This document shows positions 1-8,177 of a stretch of DNA of 15,313 nucleotides, piece after piece. A program made the position numbers and the translations under genes. The DNA is taken from the NCBI GenBank assembly GCA_003251955.1, contig QKDV01000274.1, positions 1 to 15,313 on the forward strand, written 5' to 3'. Each line of letters starts with the position of its first letter. The stretch's first letter is position 1. Origin of the DNA: Methanospirillum hungatei (GTDB lineage Archaea; Halobacteriota; Methanomicrobia; Methanomicrobiales; Methanospirillaceae). The notes under the pieces were generated by a model. It saw nothing but the letters and a program-made list of their open reading frames with translations, made no database searches and had not been told where the DNA came from.

Positions 1-477
1 GGATGGTTCAGGAAAGATTACGCCATACTTCTCTTTCAAAGATGTATGCTGTTCTTTGGAGCTGATAACAAGACCATATTCTTCGCTTGTACCGGCAAAA
101 ATCATCACAGGATCAACCTCTTTCTGCCTGACTGCTTCAAGCAGGTTCATCGTCCCGATACAATTTATCTGGGCAGTCTCAAGCGGATGTGATATTGAAC
201 GGGGAACAAACGACTGGGCTGCAAGGTGGAAGATATAATCCGGATCAGCAACATCAATTGCGTGGGCAAGCCCAGGGAGATCTTCAAGACTCCCCTCTAC
301 AAAATTTATTGCATGTTCAATCTTTTTATGAGCGATATTCTTCGGGATAGTCCCGTCAGCCCGTCGGCGGACCAAACCGTAAACATGTGCCCCATTATCT
401 ACCAGGTCGCGTGCAAGGTATGAGCCTACGAATCCACTTACACCGGTAATTAGGACATGTAAATCATCCCAATTCAT
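1..477 (-). CDS. NAD-dependent sugar-nucleotide epimerase/dehydratase, GDP-mannose 4,6-dehydratase-like (N-terminal part)
   Basis: My own reading of the minus strand from the ATG at 477 gives 159 open codons that run off the left edge, so this is the N-terminal half of a gene. It belongs to the extended short-chain dehydrogenase family. The Rossmann nucleotide-binding motif ITGVSGFVGSYL is at residues 11-22. It is followed by HLAAQSFVPRS, NCIGTMNLLEAVR and GTSEEYG, whose order and wording resemble GDP-mannose 4,6-dehydratases and related NDP-sugar epimerases. Such enzymes make 6-deoxy or epimerised nucleotide sugars in the cytoplasm for surface glycans, which fits the glycosyltransferase genes just upstream. 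The start is supported by GGAGATG at 492-486, eight bases before the ATG, and a TATA box further upstream. The YxxxK catalytic pair and the substrate-specific half lie outside the window, so the exact sugar is uncertain. Confidence 0.85.
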   Translation of the reverse strand, partial: MNWDDLHVLITGVSGFVGSYLARDLVDNGAHVYGLVRRRADGTIPKNIAHKKIEHAINFVEGSLEDLPGLAHAIDVADPDYIFHLAAQSFVPRSISHPLETAQINCIGTMNLLEAVRQKEVDPVMIFAGTSEEYGLVISSKEQHTSLKEKYGVIFPEPS

Positions 478-510
478 GTTCACAACATCTCCGGTATCAT
501 GACCCAGCGA

Positions 511-519
511 TTATATAAT
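511..519 (-). promoter_or_regulatory. Probable archaeal TATA box for the epimerase/dehydratase gene
   Basis: The 55-base gap between the glycosyltransferase stop and the epimerase ATG contains TTATATAAT read on the minus strand. A transcript starting about 25 bases downstream would begin near 489, giving a short leader that could include the GGAGATG ribosome-binding site at 492-486. This suggests the epimerase gene can be transcribed separately from the glycosyltransferases. It is inferred from position and sequence only. Confidence 0.5.
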
Positions 520-532
520 ATTGGTTTAATTC

Positions 533-1606
533 TCATGTTCCTGCCAGCGTATGCACATACGTGGATATTTGTTCTTTAAATAATTTGTAATCGAACCGTG
601 CAGCCTGGTTTCTCGAAGATTCTGCATAATGTTCAGGACTCTCATCAATCAGGCGGATTGCCTGACTGATTGAACAGGAATCAGGGGATACCAAAAGCCC
701 GGTATGCTCGTCGATCACAGTTTCAAGGTATCCTCCTTCCTTTACAGCCACTACCGGTTTACCACATGCCATTGCCTCAAGTGGTGTAAGCCCATAATCT
801 TCATCAATAGCGGTTGTCAGAAATCCACGGCAGGATCCATAGAGGTTCATCAGATCATAATCACTTACTGATCCCAGGAATTCAACATTCGGCGGTGCTG
901 ACTTTGCCAGCGACTCAAAGGCTGGATAAATTTTGCCTGCTATCTTAAGTTTTTTATCAGGCATACCTCTGAAAGCTTCGATCTGAAGATCTATCCTTTT
1001 CCACTTGTCTACTCTGGATACAGATAACCAGTAGTCCCCGTATCCCTTGTTCTGGTAATTCTCCAAGTGAATCGGAGGATAAAAAACATCTGCCTTCCGT
1101 TGGTATGTCTTCCAGATCCTATTTCTGACATTGTGGGAGATACCAGCAATGTGGATGACATGATTCATGACAAACCTGCGATCCAGAAAACGGAAGAGAG
1201 AAAGAACAGGCACATAGATCAGTCGCTTTACCACAGGGAGATCAGCAATGGTCTGATAGTACATATCATAGAGGGCTCTGCGGGGTGTGAGCATGACATA
1301 GCAATGCGGCTTGCCGCAAGACAGGAATCGCAATGCCATGTCATCAGTGACAATAAAAAAATCATAATCTAATTCTAAGGAGCCAAAGAGACGCATTCCG
1401 GCAGGTTGTTTCAGAGGTTCGCCTGGCAAAGTTATATTGAGTGGATGAAATTTTACGTTCTGTGCCAGAGGATAGCAATTACCAAGAGAAGGGTCATAAC
1501 TCAGACACACGATAGTAGCATCAAGTGCCATTGCCACATCTATGAAAAATCTTTCTGCTCCTCCAGGAACACTGAACTCGAGGCATGAAAGGATTGCAAT
1601 CCTCAT
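533..1606 (-). CDS. Glycosyltransferase, GT4/group 1 type (GT-B fold)
   Basis: This 357-residue protein has the usual length of GT4-like retaining glycosyltransferases, cytosolic enzymes that move a sugar from a nucleotide donor to a glycan or lipid acceptor. The N-terminal acceptor domain opens with MRIAILSCLEF and carries PGGAERF at 14-20, a typical glycine-rich loop. The C-terminal donor domain has SVSRVDKWKR at 195-204 and EDYGLTPLEAMACGKPVVA at 269-287. The latter contains the EX7E pair (E269, E277) that contacts the donor sugar phosphate. There is no signal peptide or clear membrane span. The start overlaps the upstream glycosyltransferase stop by four bases (ATGA), with GGAG about eight bases before it, so the two are translationally coupled. 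Donor and acceptor cannot be read from sequence. The cluster suggests GlcNAc, mannose or a deoxy sugar. Confidence 0.9.
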   Translation of the reverse strand: MRIAILSCLEFSVPGGAERFFIDVAMALDATIVCLSYDPSLGNCYPLAQNVKFHPLNITLPGEPLKQPAGMRLFGSLELDYDFFIVTDDMALRFLSCGKPHCYVMLTPRRALYDMYYQTIADLPVVKRLIYVPVLSLFRFLDRRFVMNHVIHIAGISHNVRNRIWKTYQRKADVFYPPIHLENYQNKGYGDYWLSVSRVDKWKRIDLQIEAFRGMPDKKLKIAGKIYPAFESLAKSAPPNVEFLGSVSDYDLMNLYGSCRGFLTTAIDEDYGLTPLEAMACGKPVVAVKEGGYLETVIDEHTGLLVSPDSCSISQAIRLIDESPEHYAESSRNQAARFDYKLFKEQISTYVHTLAGT

Positions 1607-2760
1607 GTTTTTACTCCATTAAATATGGATGATATTTCAACCTCGTATTTTTTCGCTACACTTTCCCATTTGAGATCAACGGGAACCTGATACTTCTTTG
1701 AACCTAATGAAAACGCGTGTTCCATCGCATGTGACAGTGCGTTTTCATCACCTGTCTGGACAAAGGTGGTACCATCATATCCGGAAAGACTCTCAGCTAG
1801 TCCTCCCACTTGAGATGCTATTATGGGAAGGCCATATGATATCCCGATGTGTGCTACCCCACTCTGTGATGCCCGGGTGTACGGTAGAACCAATGCATTT
1901 GCAGCTGAGAAGTAGAGTGGGATCTCATCGTCTGAAGCATATTTGTTCAGAAGTCGTATCCGGTCTTGAGCAGGTGACTTGGAGACTGCATCAAGTGAGG
2001 CATGATCTTCCCATGCCTCACCGACGATGTATAGGAGTGAATGTTCCCTGATTTCATCAGGGAGCATCTCAAAGGCATGGATCAGGTGAATAACACCTTT
2101 ATATGGCCTAATTAACCCAAAGAACAAAAAGATAAAACAGCCATCGGCGATTAGTGAACTCTTGGAATCTTCCCTATCAAGAATAGGATACTGATCATAT
2201 AGACCGTGAGGAATCACACCAATTTTATTTTCAGGAATTCGGTAGTGAGAAGCGATCAGTTGGCGATCATGCTCAGAATGGGTCACATAACGACAGGCCA
2301 TTCGACGGATCAGCCTTCCCATGACCCGTGCATATACACGAATGGGACCAACAGAAAATTCTAGAGGATCGACAACTTCATGGAACTCTATCATAACCGG
2401 TTTTTTCGTGATATTTAAGAGGAGAAGAGCCAGGTACATATGTGCCACACTGGACGTCCACCACTCCAGAATGATTACATCAACATTCCTAAATTCATGT
2501 GAAGCTCTGATCCAGGTCAGAGGATTATACCAGTCAAGAAGTTCCCTAACCCTCACAGACTTGCAAAATTCAAGGGATGTCAGATCAGTCCCGACTCTCT
2601 TCCAACCCGGAAAGAGTCTTTTGGGAAGCATATACCTGAAAAGAAGGCTGGTTACCAGAAAATGATCAGTTAGTGCATTGGACAGGCGGAGTGTATAATA
2701 ACTGATACCTGAAAGAAACCGTGGTGACGGGCCAAGCACTACAACTCTTTTTTTACTCAT
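1603..2760 (-). CDS. Glycosyltransferase, GT4/group 1 type (GT-B fold)
   Basis: This is a second retaining-type glycosyltransferase of 385 residues, clearly diverged from its neighbour. The N-terminal domain starts with RVVVLGPSPRFLSGIS (5-20), the nucleotide-fold entry loop seen in GT4 proteins. IEFHEVVDP (124-132) and VTHSEHD (159-165) follow. GVIPHGLYD at 181-189 leads into the donor domain, which has FFGLIRPYKG (213-222) and then PYTRASQSGVAHIGISYGLP (293-312). In that stretch the usual EX7E motif is replaced by a Ser/Gly-rich QSG version, as in several archaeal and bacterial GT4 subgroups. The hydrophobic stretch at 108-116 is probably the fold core. The ATG at 2760 lies 23 bases after the glmS stop, in an AT-rich spacer with no Shine-Dalgarno sequence, so translation probably depends on coupling. 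Function is inferred as glycan assembly using products of the adjacent amino-sugar genes. Confidence 0.88.
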   Translation of the reverse strand: MSKKRVVVLGPSPRFLSGISYYTLRLSNALTDHFLVTSLLFRYMLPKRLFPGWKRVGTDLTSLEFCKSVRVRELLDWYNPLTWIRASHEFRNVDVIILEWWTSSVAHMYLALLLLNITKKPVMIEFHEVVDPLEFSVGPIRVYARVMGRLIRRMACRYVTHSEHDRQLIASHYRIPENKIGVIPHGLYDQYPILDREDSKSSLIADGCFIFLFFGLIRPYKGVIHLIHAFEMLPDEIREHSLLYIVGEAWEDHASLDAVSKSPAQDRIRLLNKYASDDEIPLYFSAANALVLPYTRASQSGVAHIGISYGLPIIASQVGGLAESLSGYDGTTFVQTGDENALSHAMEHAFSLGSKKYQVPVDLKWESVAKKYEVEISSIFNGVKT

Positions 2761-2783
2761 GGAATTTTTAATTAACTGTAAAA

Positions 2784-4523
2784 TTACTCGACGGTCACAC
2801 TCTTCGCTAAATTGCGAGGTTTGTCTATTTCACGCCCAAGAAGGGCAGCAGTGTGATACGCGAGTAGTTGTAAAATTACCGTCACTGCAACGATCTCCAG
2901 AAATATATGTTTCTCCTCAAGTGGTATCAGAACATCAGCCAGTTCGGACAGTTCAGTATCTTCTTCTGAACCAATGGCTATGATAGGGGTCCCTCTTGCT
3001 TTCATCTCTTTAAGATTTCCAAGCATGACTGCATAGGCAGGCCCGGGAAGACATGTCGCTATTACAGGGGTCTCTGGTGACAGTAGTGAGAACGGGCCGT
3101 GCTTAATCTCACCGGCAGCATATGACTCGGCATGGATGTAGGAGATCTCTTTCATCTTCAAAGCCCCTTCCATCATAACTGGATAGAACGGGCCTCTCCC
3201 AACAAAAAAAATGTGTTCTGCTTTTGCGCACAGAGAGACAGCATCGTCAAGATTCAGAAGAAAAACCTTATCAATCGAGACGCCGGCATGAGAGAGGAAC
3301 TCATCACTTACCTGCCCGGAGAGAAGGCTGATCATCTGTAGAAGTACACCCAACTGGGCAGTAAATGACTTCGTGGCTGCCACACTGATCTCAGGACCGG
3401 CCTGCATCAGGATGGTATTATCTGCATATCTGGTTATTGAACTATTCAGAACATTTGTTATTGCTACAGTCTGAACATTACTGCAGTTGCCTTTGTGAAT
3501 CGCCGACAGGGTATCAGCAGTCTCTCCTGACTGCGATATGCCAATGATAACATCTGTGAGCGGAACCGAGTTGTATTTAAATTCTGATCCAAATTCTACT
3601 CTAACCGGGATACCACATGCTGATTCTGCCAGATACCTGAAAATCAGGCCGGCATGATATGAACTACCACAGGCCACTACAGTCATAGATTTGGCGTCGT
3701 ATAAAAACCGGGGTATTGAATCTGGAGTAAGGGAGTGAATGGCACGATTGATGACTTCCGGCTGTTCATAGATCTCTTTGAGCATGAAATGAGGAAATCC
3801 TCCCTTCTGAACAGTTTCAGGTGCCCATTGGATCTCATGAACCCTGCGGCTGACCTGGGTTGAACCCTGATAGATCTCATACCCATCTACACTTATCTCT
3901 GCGATGTCCCCATCCTCAAGATAGAGTACCCGGTTTGTGTACTCAAGGAGAGGTGTGATATCTGACGCAGCAAAGAATTCACCATCCCCAATTCCAAGAA
4001 CAAGCGGACTCCGGTTTTTAACAGCGATAAGCCGGTTGCAATCATTTGAGATTGCCAGGACTGCATATGAACCCTCAAGATAATTAACCATCTTCTGTAT
4101 CGCCTTGAGCAGATCTCCTTCATTGAGATCCTCCAGAAGATGAGGAATAACCTCGGTATCAGTTTCTGATCTGAAAGTGTGACCTTTGGCTCTAAGTTCC
4201 CGTTTCAGGTGAGCATAATTCTCAATGATACCATTGTGGACAACTGCTATTTGCTCATTGCAATCAGTATGTGGATGAGCGTTGAGGTCTGAAGGAATCC
4301 CGTGGGTTGCCCAGCGGGTATGTCCGATTCCACATGTCCCCGGTAGAGTAGTCTCATCGGGTGAGAATTCTGAAACTTTTCCCTTTTTTTTATGTATAAA
4401 AATTTCATTCGAATGGGTCGCTATTCCATAACTGTCATATCCACGGTACTCGAGTTGTTTGAGCCCTTCAAACAGCACCGGAGCTGCAGGCCGGAACCCG
4501 ATGTACCCCACAATCCCACACAT
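2784..4523 (-). CDS. glmS: Glutamine-fructose-6-phosphate aminotransferase (isomerizing), glucosamine-6-phosphate synthase
   Basis: GlmS converts fructose-6-phosphate and glutamine to glucosamine-6-phosphate and glutamate, the entry step of hexosamine synthesis. The protein begins MCGIVGYIG, so Cys2 becomes the N-terminal nucleophile of the glutaminase domain after Met removal. EYRGYDSYGIA (25-35), GHTRWATHG (67-75) and VHNGIIENY (95-103) complete that active site. Two SIS sugar-isomerase domains follow: VACGSSYHAG (283-292) with GISQSGETADT (328-338), and VGRGPFYPVMMEGALKMKE (441-459) with AGEIKHGPF (470-478). The C-terminus DKPRNLAKSVTVE is the family signature for the closing tail. At 579 residues it is slightly shorter than the roughly 600 usual, but all domains are present. 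The ATG is one base after the preceding stop, with GGTGATG overlapping that junction as a ribosome-binding site. No space exists for a glmS ribozyme. Confidence 0.97.
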   Translation of the reverse strand: MCGIVGYIGFRPAAPVLFEGLKQLEYRGYDSYGIATHSNEIFIHKKKGKVSEFSPDETTLPGTCGIGHTRWATHGIPSDLNAHPHTDCNEQIAVVHNGIIENYAHLKRELRAKGHTFRSETDTEVIPHLLEDLNEGDLLKAIQKMVNYLEGSYAVLAISNDCNRLIAVKNRSPLVLGIGDGEFFAASDITPLLEYTNRVLYLEDGDIAEISVDGYEIYQGSTQVSRRVHEIQWAPETVQKGGFPHFMLKEIYEQPEVINRAIHSLTPDSIPRFLYDAKSMTVVACGSSYHAGLIFRYLAESACGIPVRVEFGSEFKYNSVPLTDVIIGISQSGETADTLSAIHKGNCSNVQTVAITNVLNSSITRYADNTILMQAGPEISVAATKSFTAQLGVLLQMISLLSGQVSDEFLSHAGVSIDKVFLLNLDDAVSLCAKAEHIFFVGRGPFYPVMMEGALKMKEISYIHAESYAAGEIKHGPFSLLSPETPVIATCLPGPAYAVMLGNLKEMKARGTPIIAIGSEEDTELSELADVLIPLEEKHIFLEIVAVTVILQLLAYHTAALLGREIDKPRNLAKSVTVE

Positions 4524-4524
4524 G

Positions 4525-5691
4525 TCACATCACCCGGGTACGGTCCGGGATAACTTTTGATCGAAGACGGAGACCATTTCGGGCATTGATCTGGCAGTCA
4601 TTTCCGATTAGAGTATTTTCATAGATCACCAACGGTGATGAGAATACTCCGTTTCCCATAATAACACCACAGGATGAGCGTACGGCCTCTTCTCCAATCT
4701 CAATAAAGCCAGTTCCCGCAGTGATAACAGTATGCTCACCGATAGTACATGCTTCTCCCAGTACTGCAGACGCAATTTTTGAATGCGAGGCAATAGTACA
4801 ATCATCCATCACAAGGGAGTTGCCAATTACTGTGAATGGTTCGATAACCACCCGTGATGCAATGCTGGTACCTGGATTGATCACAACATGGGGTCCGATC
4901 ACACAATCTTCACCGATTACCACCGGACCTTTAATCATGCAGTATGGACTGATGACAGAGCCCTTGCCAATGGAGACATGACCCTCAATTACCGCGCTCG
5001 TACTAATTGATCCTGCATAAGAAGGAGAAATATTTCTCAAAAGTCTCTCATTCATGCTGATGAGATCCCAGGGATAGATAGCATCCTGCCACTCGTGAGC
5101 ATACACCGCTTTAATAGAAGTTTCTTGGGAAATTAATACATTGACAGCATCAGAGAGCATGTTTTCGGTCATTCCTGCAAGAAGAGTGTGCTCCAGATAG
5201 TACACACCGCAGCTGACCGTCATTCTATTCGCATGAACTGGCTTTTCAATGATACCAACAACACGTCCATCTTCAACATGCACAACACCAAAATTTGACG
5301 GGTGGCGGTGGGTTGTAATGAGCATGGAGTTCTGGATCTTCAGTACCTCCTTCAGGGATGACGGATCAACATAATTGTCTCCAGGCAGGATCAGAAGATC
5401 ATCAGTAATCAGATCACGTGCACAGATGAGTGCATGGCCGGTGCCAAGCTGGTACTTCTGCTCAACGACCCGGACCTCAACAGGGAGGTGAATCAGATGC
5501 CTCATCACCTGCTCTTTACGGTACCCGACAACCACAATTATATCACGGATACCACAGGCGAGTAGTGATTCAACAAGATGCTCTAAAATCGGACGATTTG
5601 CAACAGGGATCAATGCCTTTGGCCGATTCTGTGTCAGTGGCCTGATCCTGGTTCCCTCACCGGCTGCAAGGATAACAGCCTGTACGCTCAC
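4525..5691 (-). CDS. Sugar-1-phosphate nucleotidyltransferase with left-handed beta-helix C-terminal domain (GlmU-like paralogue, probably without acetyltransferase activity)
   Basis: This 388-residue protein joins an N-terminal nucleotidyltransferase to a hexapeptide-repeat left-handed beta-helix. Nucleotide-binding residues are clear: LAAGEGTRIRPLT (8-20), K25 in RPKALIP, LGTGHAL (82-88), PGDNY (103-107, metal-binding D105) and IIEKP (147-151). PWDLISMNERLL (207-218) is the hinge typical of archaeal bifunctional enzymes. The helix runs from about 230 to 388 with many I/V-G repeats. Where the neighbouring paralogue has the H-x-x-Y acetyltransferase motif, this protein reads HSKIAS (303-308), with no matching Tyr or Asn, and its C-terminal tail differs. 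I infer a uridylyl- or thymidylyltransferase step only. The start is GTG at 5691, overlapping the upstream stop by four bases (GTGA) and preceded by GGTGGTG. An ATG start is not available near it. It could use glucose-1-phosphate instead of GlcNAc-1-phosphate. Confidence 0.88.
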   Translation of the reverse strand: MSVQAVILAAGEGTRIRPLTQNRPKALIPVANRPILEHLVESLLACGIRDIIVVVGYRKEQVMRHLIHLPVEVRVVEQKYQLGTGHALICARDLITDDLLILPGDNYVDPSSLKEVLKIQNSMLITTHRHPSNFGVVHVEDGRVVGIIEKPVHANRMTVSCGVYYLEHTLLAGMTENMLSDAVNVLISQETSIKAVYAHEWQDAIYPWDLISMNERLLRNISPSYAGSISTSAVIEGHVSIGKGSVISPYCMIKGPVVIGEDCVIGPHVVINPGTSIASRVVIEPFTVIGNSLVMDDCTIASHSKIASAVLGEACTIGEHTVITAGTGFIEIGEEAVRSSCGVIMGNGVFSSPLVIYENTLIGNDCQINARNGLRLRSKVIPDRTRVM

Positions 5692-6893
5692 CGTTTCACC
5701 ACCGTGTCATCAGCAATGGCACCACTAACAAAGGAATGAGGAGCGATCCGAGACCGGTTACCTACCACAGTGCCGACATTCACAGAGCAGTTTATTCCAA
5801 ACAGCACATCATCACCAATGACTGCCCCGAACTTTTTTCTCCGTGTATTCACCCCGCCGGCAGAGATGCATTTCTTGTCATGGCGAAGATTGGCAATTTT
5901 AGTCCCGGCTCCAAAGTTGCAGCCACTACCAATAACACTGTCACCAACGTAATTAAAGTGAGGAATATTCGTATTACTCATCACGATGGAGTTTTTAAGT
6001 TCAATACTATGACCGATGTGACAGTTGTCTCCGATAGCAGTTGCTCCCCTGATGTAGGCATGCGGTCCAATCCTGCAGTCCTTTCCTATGATACATGGAC
6101 CTTCAATATATGTCCCTGCCTTTACTACAGTCCCCTTTCCCACCTTGACTGCACCTTTGAGCACAACACCGTCCTCAATTTCTCCTTCGATACAGGAGGA
6201 GAGAGAACTTAAAAGGTGTTCATTTGCTGTAAGCAGGTCCCACGGAGATCCCAAATCTTTCCATGAAGAGAGTATGACCGCCTTCAGGGATCCATCACAA
6301 ATTAAAGGCAGCAAAGCATCAGTCAGTTCCAGTTCACCACGTGGAGACGGAGTTATCTGGTTCAGATGGGTAAAAAGATCGGTATTAAAAAGATACAACC
6401 CCGCGTTTATCAGATCGCTCTTCGGATTTTCACTCTTCTCTTCAAGACCGGTGATGATCCCGTCAGCCACCGTAACCACACCAAAATCCTGTGGATGATC
6501 TGACCTGCAGATTCCTACTGTCGGGGAAGAACTGGAGAGAACCATATTGATATCATCACGGGAGAGGATCATGTCCCCGTTCAGAAGTAGAAATTGTCCA
6601 GTAATATGTGGCCGAACATTCAATACTGCATCTCCGGTCCCACGTTGGCGTTTTTGTGTTACATACCTGATTGTAATTCCAAACGCAGAACCATCACCAA
6701 AATAATGTCTGACTGCTGTCTCTTCATATCCTACAACCAGAATGAACTCATCAACACCACAATCACGGACTGCTATGATCAGATGCTCAAGCATGGGACG
6801 GTTTCCAACAGGGAGCATTACCTTCGGGCGAGAACCGGTGAGTGGCCTCATGCGTTTTCCTTCACCAGCTGCGAGGATAACACACTGAACCAT
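5688..6893 (-). CDS. glmU: Bifunctional sugar-1-phosphate nucleotidyltransferase/glucosamine-1-phosphate N-acetyltransferase (archaeal GlmU type)
   Basis: This 401-residue protein is the better candidate for the enzyme making UDP-GlcNAc: acetylation of GlcN-1-phosphate, then uridylyl transfer. The N-terminal domain has LAAGEGKRMRPLT (7-19), K24, RGTGDAV (84-90), NGDMI (105-109), EEK (151-153), NAGLYLF (163-169) and PWDLLTANEHLL (217-228). A left-handed beta-helix fills about 235-401. Within it, PHFNYVGDSV (311-320) and AGTKIANLRHDKK (329-341) align with the acetyltransferase centre described for the Sulfolobus enzyme ST0452. H312, Y315, N335 and K341 fall at matching spacings (recalled family knowledge). 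The second lysine described there appears to be Ser here. The ATG at 6893 shares one base with the glmM stop (TGATG), and GGAG lies just upstream. It sits between glmM, which supplies its substrate, and its shorter paralogue. Confidence 0.9.
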   Translation of the reverse strand: MVQCVILAAGEGKRMRPLTGSRPKVMLPVGNRPMLEHLIIAVRDCGVDEFILVVGYEETAVRHYFGDGSAFGITIRYVTQKRQRGTGDAVLNVRPHITGQFLLLNGDMILSRDDINMVLSSSSPTVGICRSDHPQDFGVVTVADGIITGLEEKSENPKSDLINAGLYLFNTDLFTHLNQITPSPRGELELTDALLPLICDGSLKAVILSSWKDLGSPWDLLTANEHLLSSLSSCIEGEIEDGVVLKGAVKVGKGTVVKAGTYIEGPCIIGKDCRIGPHAYIRGATAIGDNCHIGHSIELKNSIVMSNTNIPHFNYVGDSVIGSGCNFGAGTKIANLRHDKKCISAGGVNTRRKKFGAVIGDDVLFGINCSVNVGTVVGNRSRIAPHSFVSGAIADDTVVKR

Positions 6894-8149
6894 CAGGCTC
6901 CGCCTCTTATTGCAATCCTGACGATCTCTTCTCCTTTCTCAAGCATCCTCTTGGCATCGTCAGATGTCCGCCCTTCAGCAGTGAACCGTATCTTTGGCTC
7001 TGTCCCACTTGCCCTGACCAGGCACCATCCATCATCCTCTTCGAGACGAAGACCGTCGGTCGGGTTTGCTGCTCCGAGTGCATATAGTATCTCATGAGAT
7101 TGAGCGAGTTCCAGAGATTGCCGGATTATCGGATACCGGGGAATTGAGGCAAGCTCTTCAGCAATATCCCACTCTCCAGCCATTTCACAGAATAGCCCGG
7201 CTGCAAAGGGACCATCAGGACAATATGAGATTTGAGGGAAGATCCATGCACCCGAGGGTTCTCCACCAAAGTCACCCCATTGTACTAATTGTTCAGATAC
7301 AAATGCATCACCAACGGGTGTCCTTCTCACGTCGGCAACCTCTTCAACTGCCATTGAGGCATCATAGGTGGTTACCACTTTTTTAGATCCAAGGTATTTT
7401 GCATAGAGAATCAGGAGAAGATCGCCCGGAATATATCTCCCAGTATTGTCAAATGCCATCATCCGATCTGCATCACCATCGTGTACCACAGCACATCGGG
7501 CGTTTGTCTTCTTCATCAGGTCAGGGAGGTAGGGAAGATGTTCAGGAAGTGGCTCAGAAGGCCTGGAGAAGATACCTGATGGGTTCGCATTAACCGCTGT
7601 AACAGATACACCTGCATCTGACAGCAGGTGAGGGGTAAGAACAGATCCTGCCCCGTTACCACAATCCAGTATAACCGGGAGATTTTCTTTCAGATCAATC
7701 TCCTTAAGAATTGCCTCACGGTGAGGTGTCAGTGGATCATACTTTCTTACCTCACCCTGATGAAGCCAGTCTGAAGCCTGGATACCAGTAAGGGCATCCT
7801 CGATCTCTTCCTGCTGAAGTGCCTTAAATGAGGAACCTTCAGGATTAAAGAGTTTTAATCCATTATAGGGTTCAGGATTGTGAGAAGCGGTGACCATGCA
7901 GGCTGCCCTGAAAGAGCGGCAACTATATGCTATTGACGGGGTAGGTGCGATACCCCCTTCAAGGACATCAGCACCGACACTGCATACACCTGCTATAAAG
8001 GAACTGGACAGAACAGAACCAGTTGTTCTCGAGTCCATTCCAACTAGAACCTGATCTGCCCTGCTACCCACTGCCATCCCCACCTGCAAGGTAAGAGTGA
8101 GCAGATCCTGATCATAGAGGCGACGGATCCCTGACGAGCCAAAGAGCAT
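6893..8149 (-). CDS. glmM: Phosphoglucosamine mutase (alpha-D-phosphohexomutase family)
   Basis: The enzyme interconverts hexosamine-6-phosphate and hexosamine-1-phosphate through a phosphoserine. All four family signatures are present in order: the phosphoserine loop TASHNPEPYNG (87-97, S89), the metal loop HDGDADRM (223-230, D224/D226/D228), the sugar loop GGEPSGAW (295-302), and the phosphate loop VRASGTEPKIRF (378-389). At 418 residues it is shorter than bacterial GlmM (about 445) but no domain is missing. The sugar loop reads GEPSG, unlike the GEQSGH of bacterial GlmM, so phosphomannomutase or dual activity cannot be excluded. Linkage to glmS and the nucleotidyltransferases makes GlmM the best call. 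The ATG at 8149 has no Shine-Dalgarno sequence in the 28-base gap to the upstream gene. It probably depends on read-through from that gene, or on an unseen promoter inside it. Confidence 0.92.
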   Translation of the reverse strand: MLFGSSGIRRLYDQDLLTLTLQVGMAVGSRADQVLVGMDSRTTGSVLSSSFIAGVCSVGADVLEGGIAPTPSIAYSCRSFRAACMVTASHNPEPYNGLKLFNPEGSSFKALQQEEIEDALTGIQASDWLHQGEVRKYDPLTPHREAILKEIDLKENLPVILDCGNGAGSVLTPHLLSDAGVSVTAVNANPSGIFSRPSEPLPEHLPYLPDLMKKTNARCAVVHDGDADRMMAFDNTGRYIPGDLLLILYAKYLGSKKVVTTYDASMAVEEVADVRRTPVGDAFVSEQLVQWGDFGGEPSGAWIFPQISYCPDGPFAAGLFCEMAGEWDIAEELASIPRYPIIRQSLELAQSHEILYALGAANPTDGLRLEEDDGWCLVRASGTEPKIRFTAEGRTSDDAKRMLEKGEEIVRIAIRGGA

Positions 8150-8177
8150 AGTACAGATTAGATATGCAGTCTAACCA

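Noticed and set aside
4524..4600. Possible glmS ribozyme or riboswitch upstream of glmS
   Set aside because: The glmS ATG is one base after the preceding stop codon and the region is fully coding, so there is no room for a leader RNA.
4525..6893. The two GlmU-like genes as one gene split by a frameshift
   Set aside because: Each is full length, with its own nucleotidyltransferase and helix domain and its own ribosome-binding site. They are tandem paralogues.
5736..7386. Plus-strand open frames of 100-167 codons opposite glmU and glmM
   Set aside because: The minus-strand genes have complete catalytic motifs and tight operon spacing. The antisense frames are low-complexity and have no recognisable domain.
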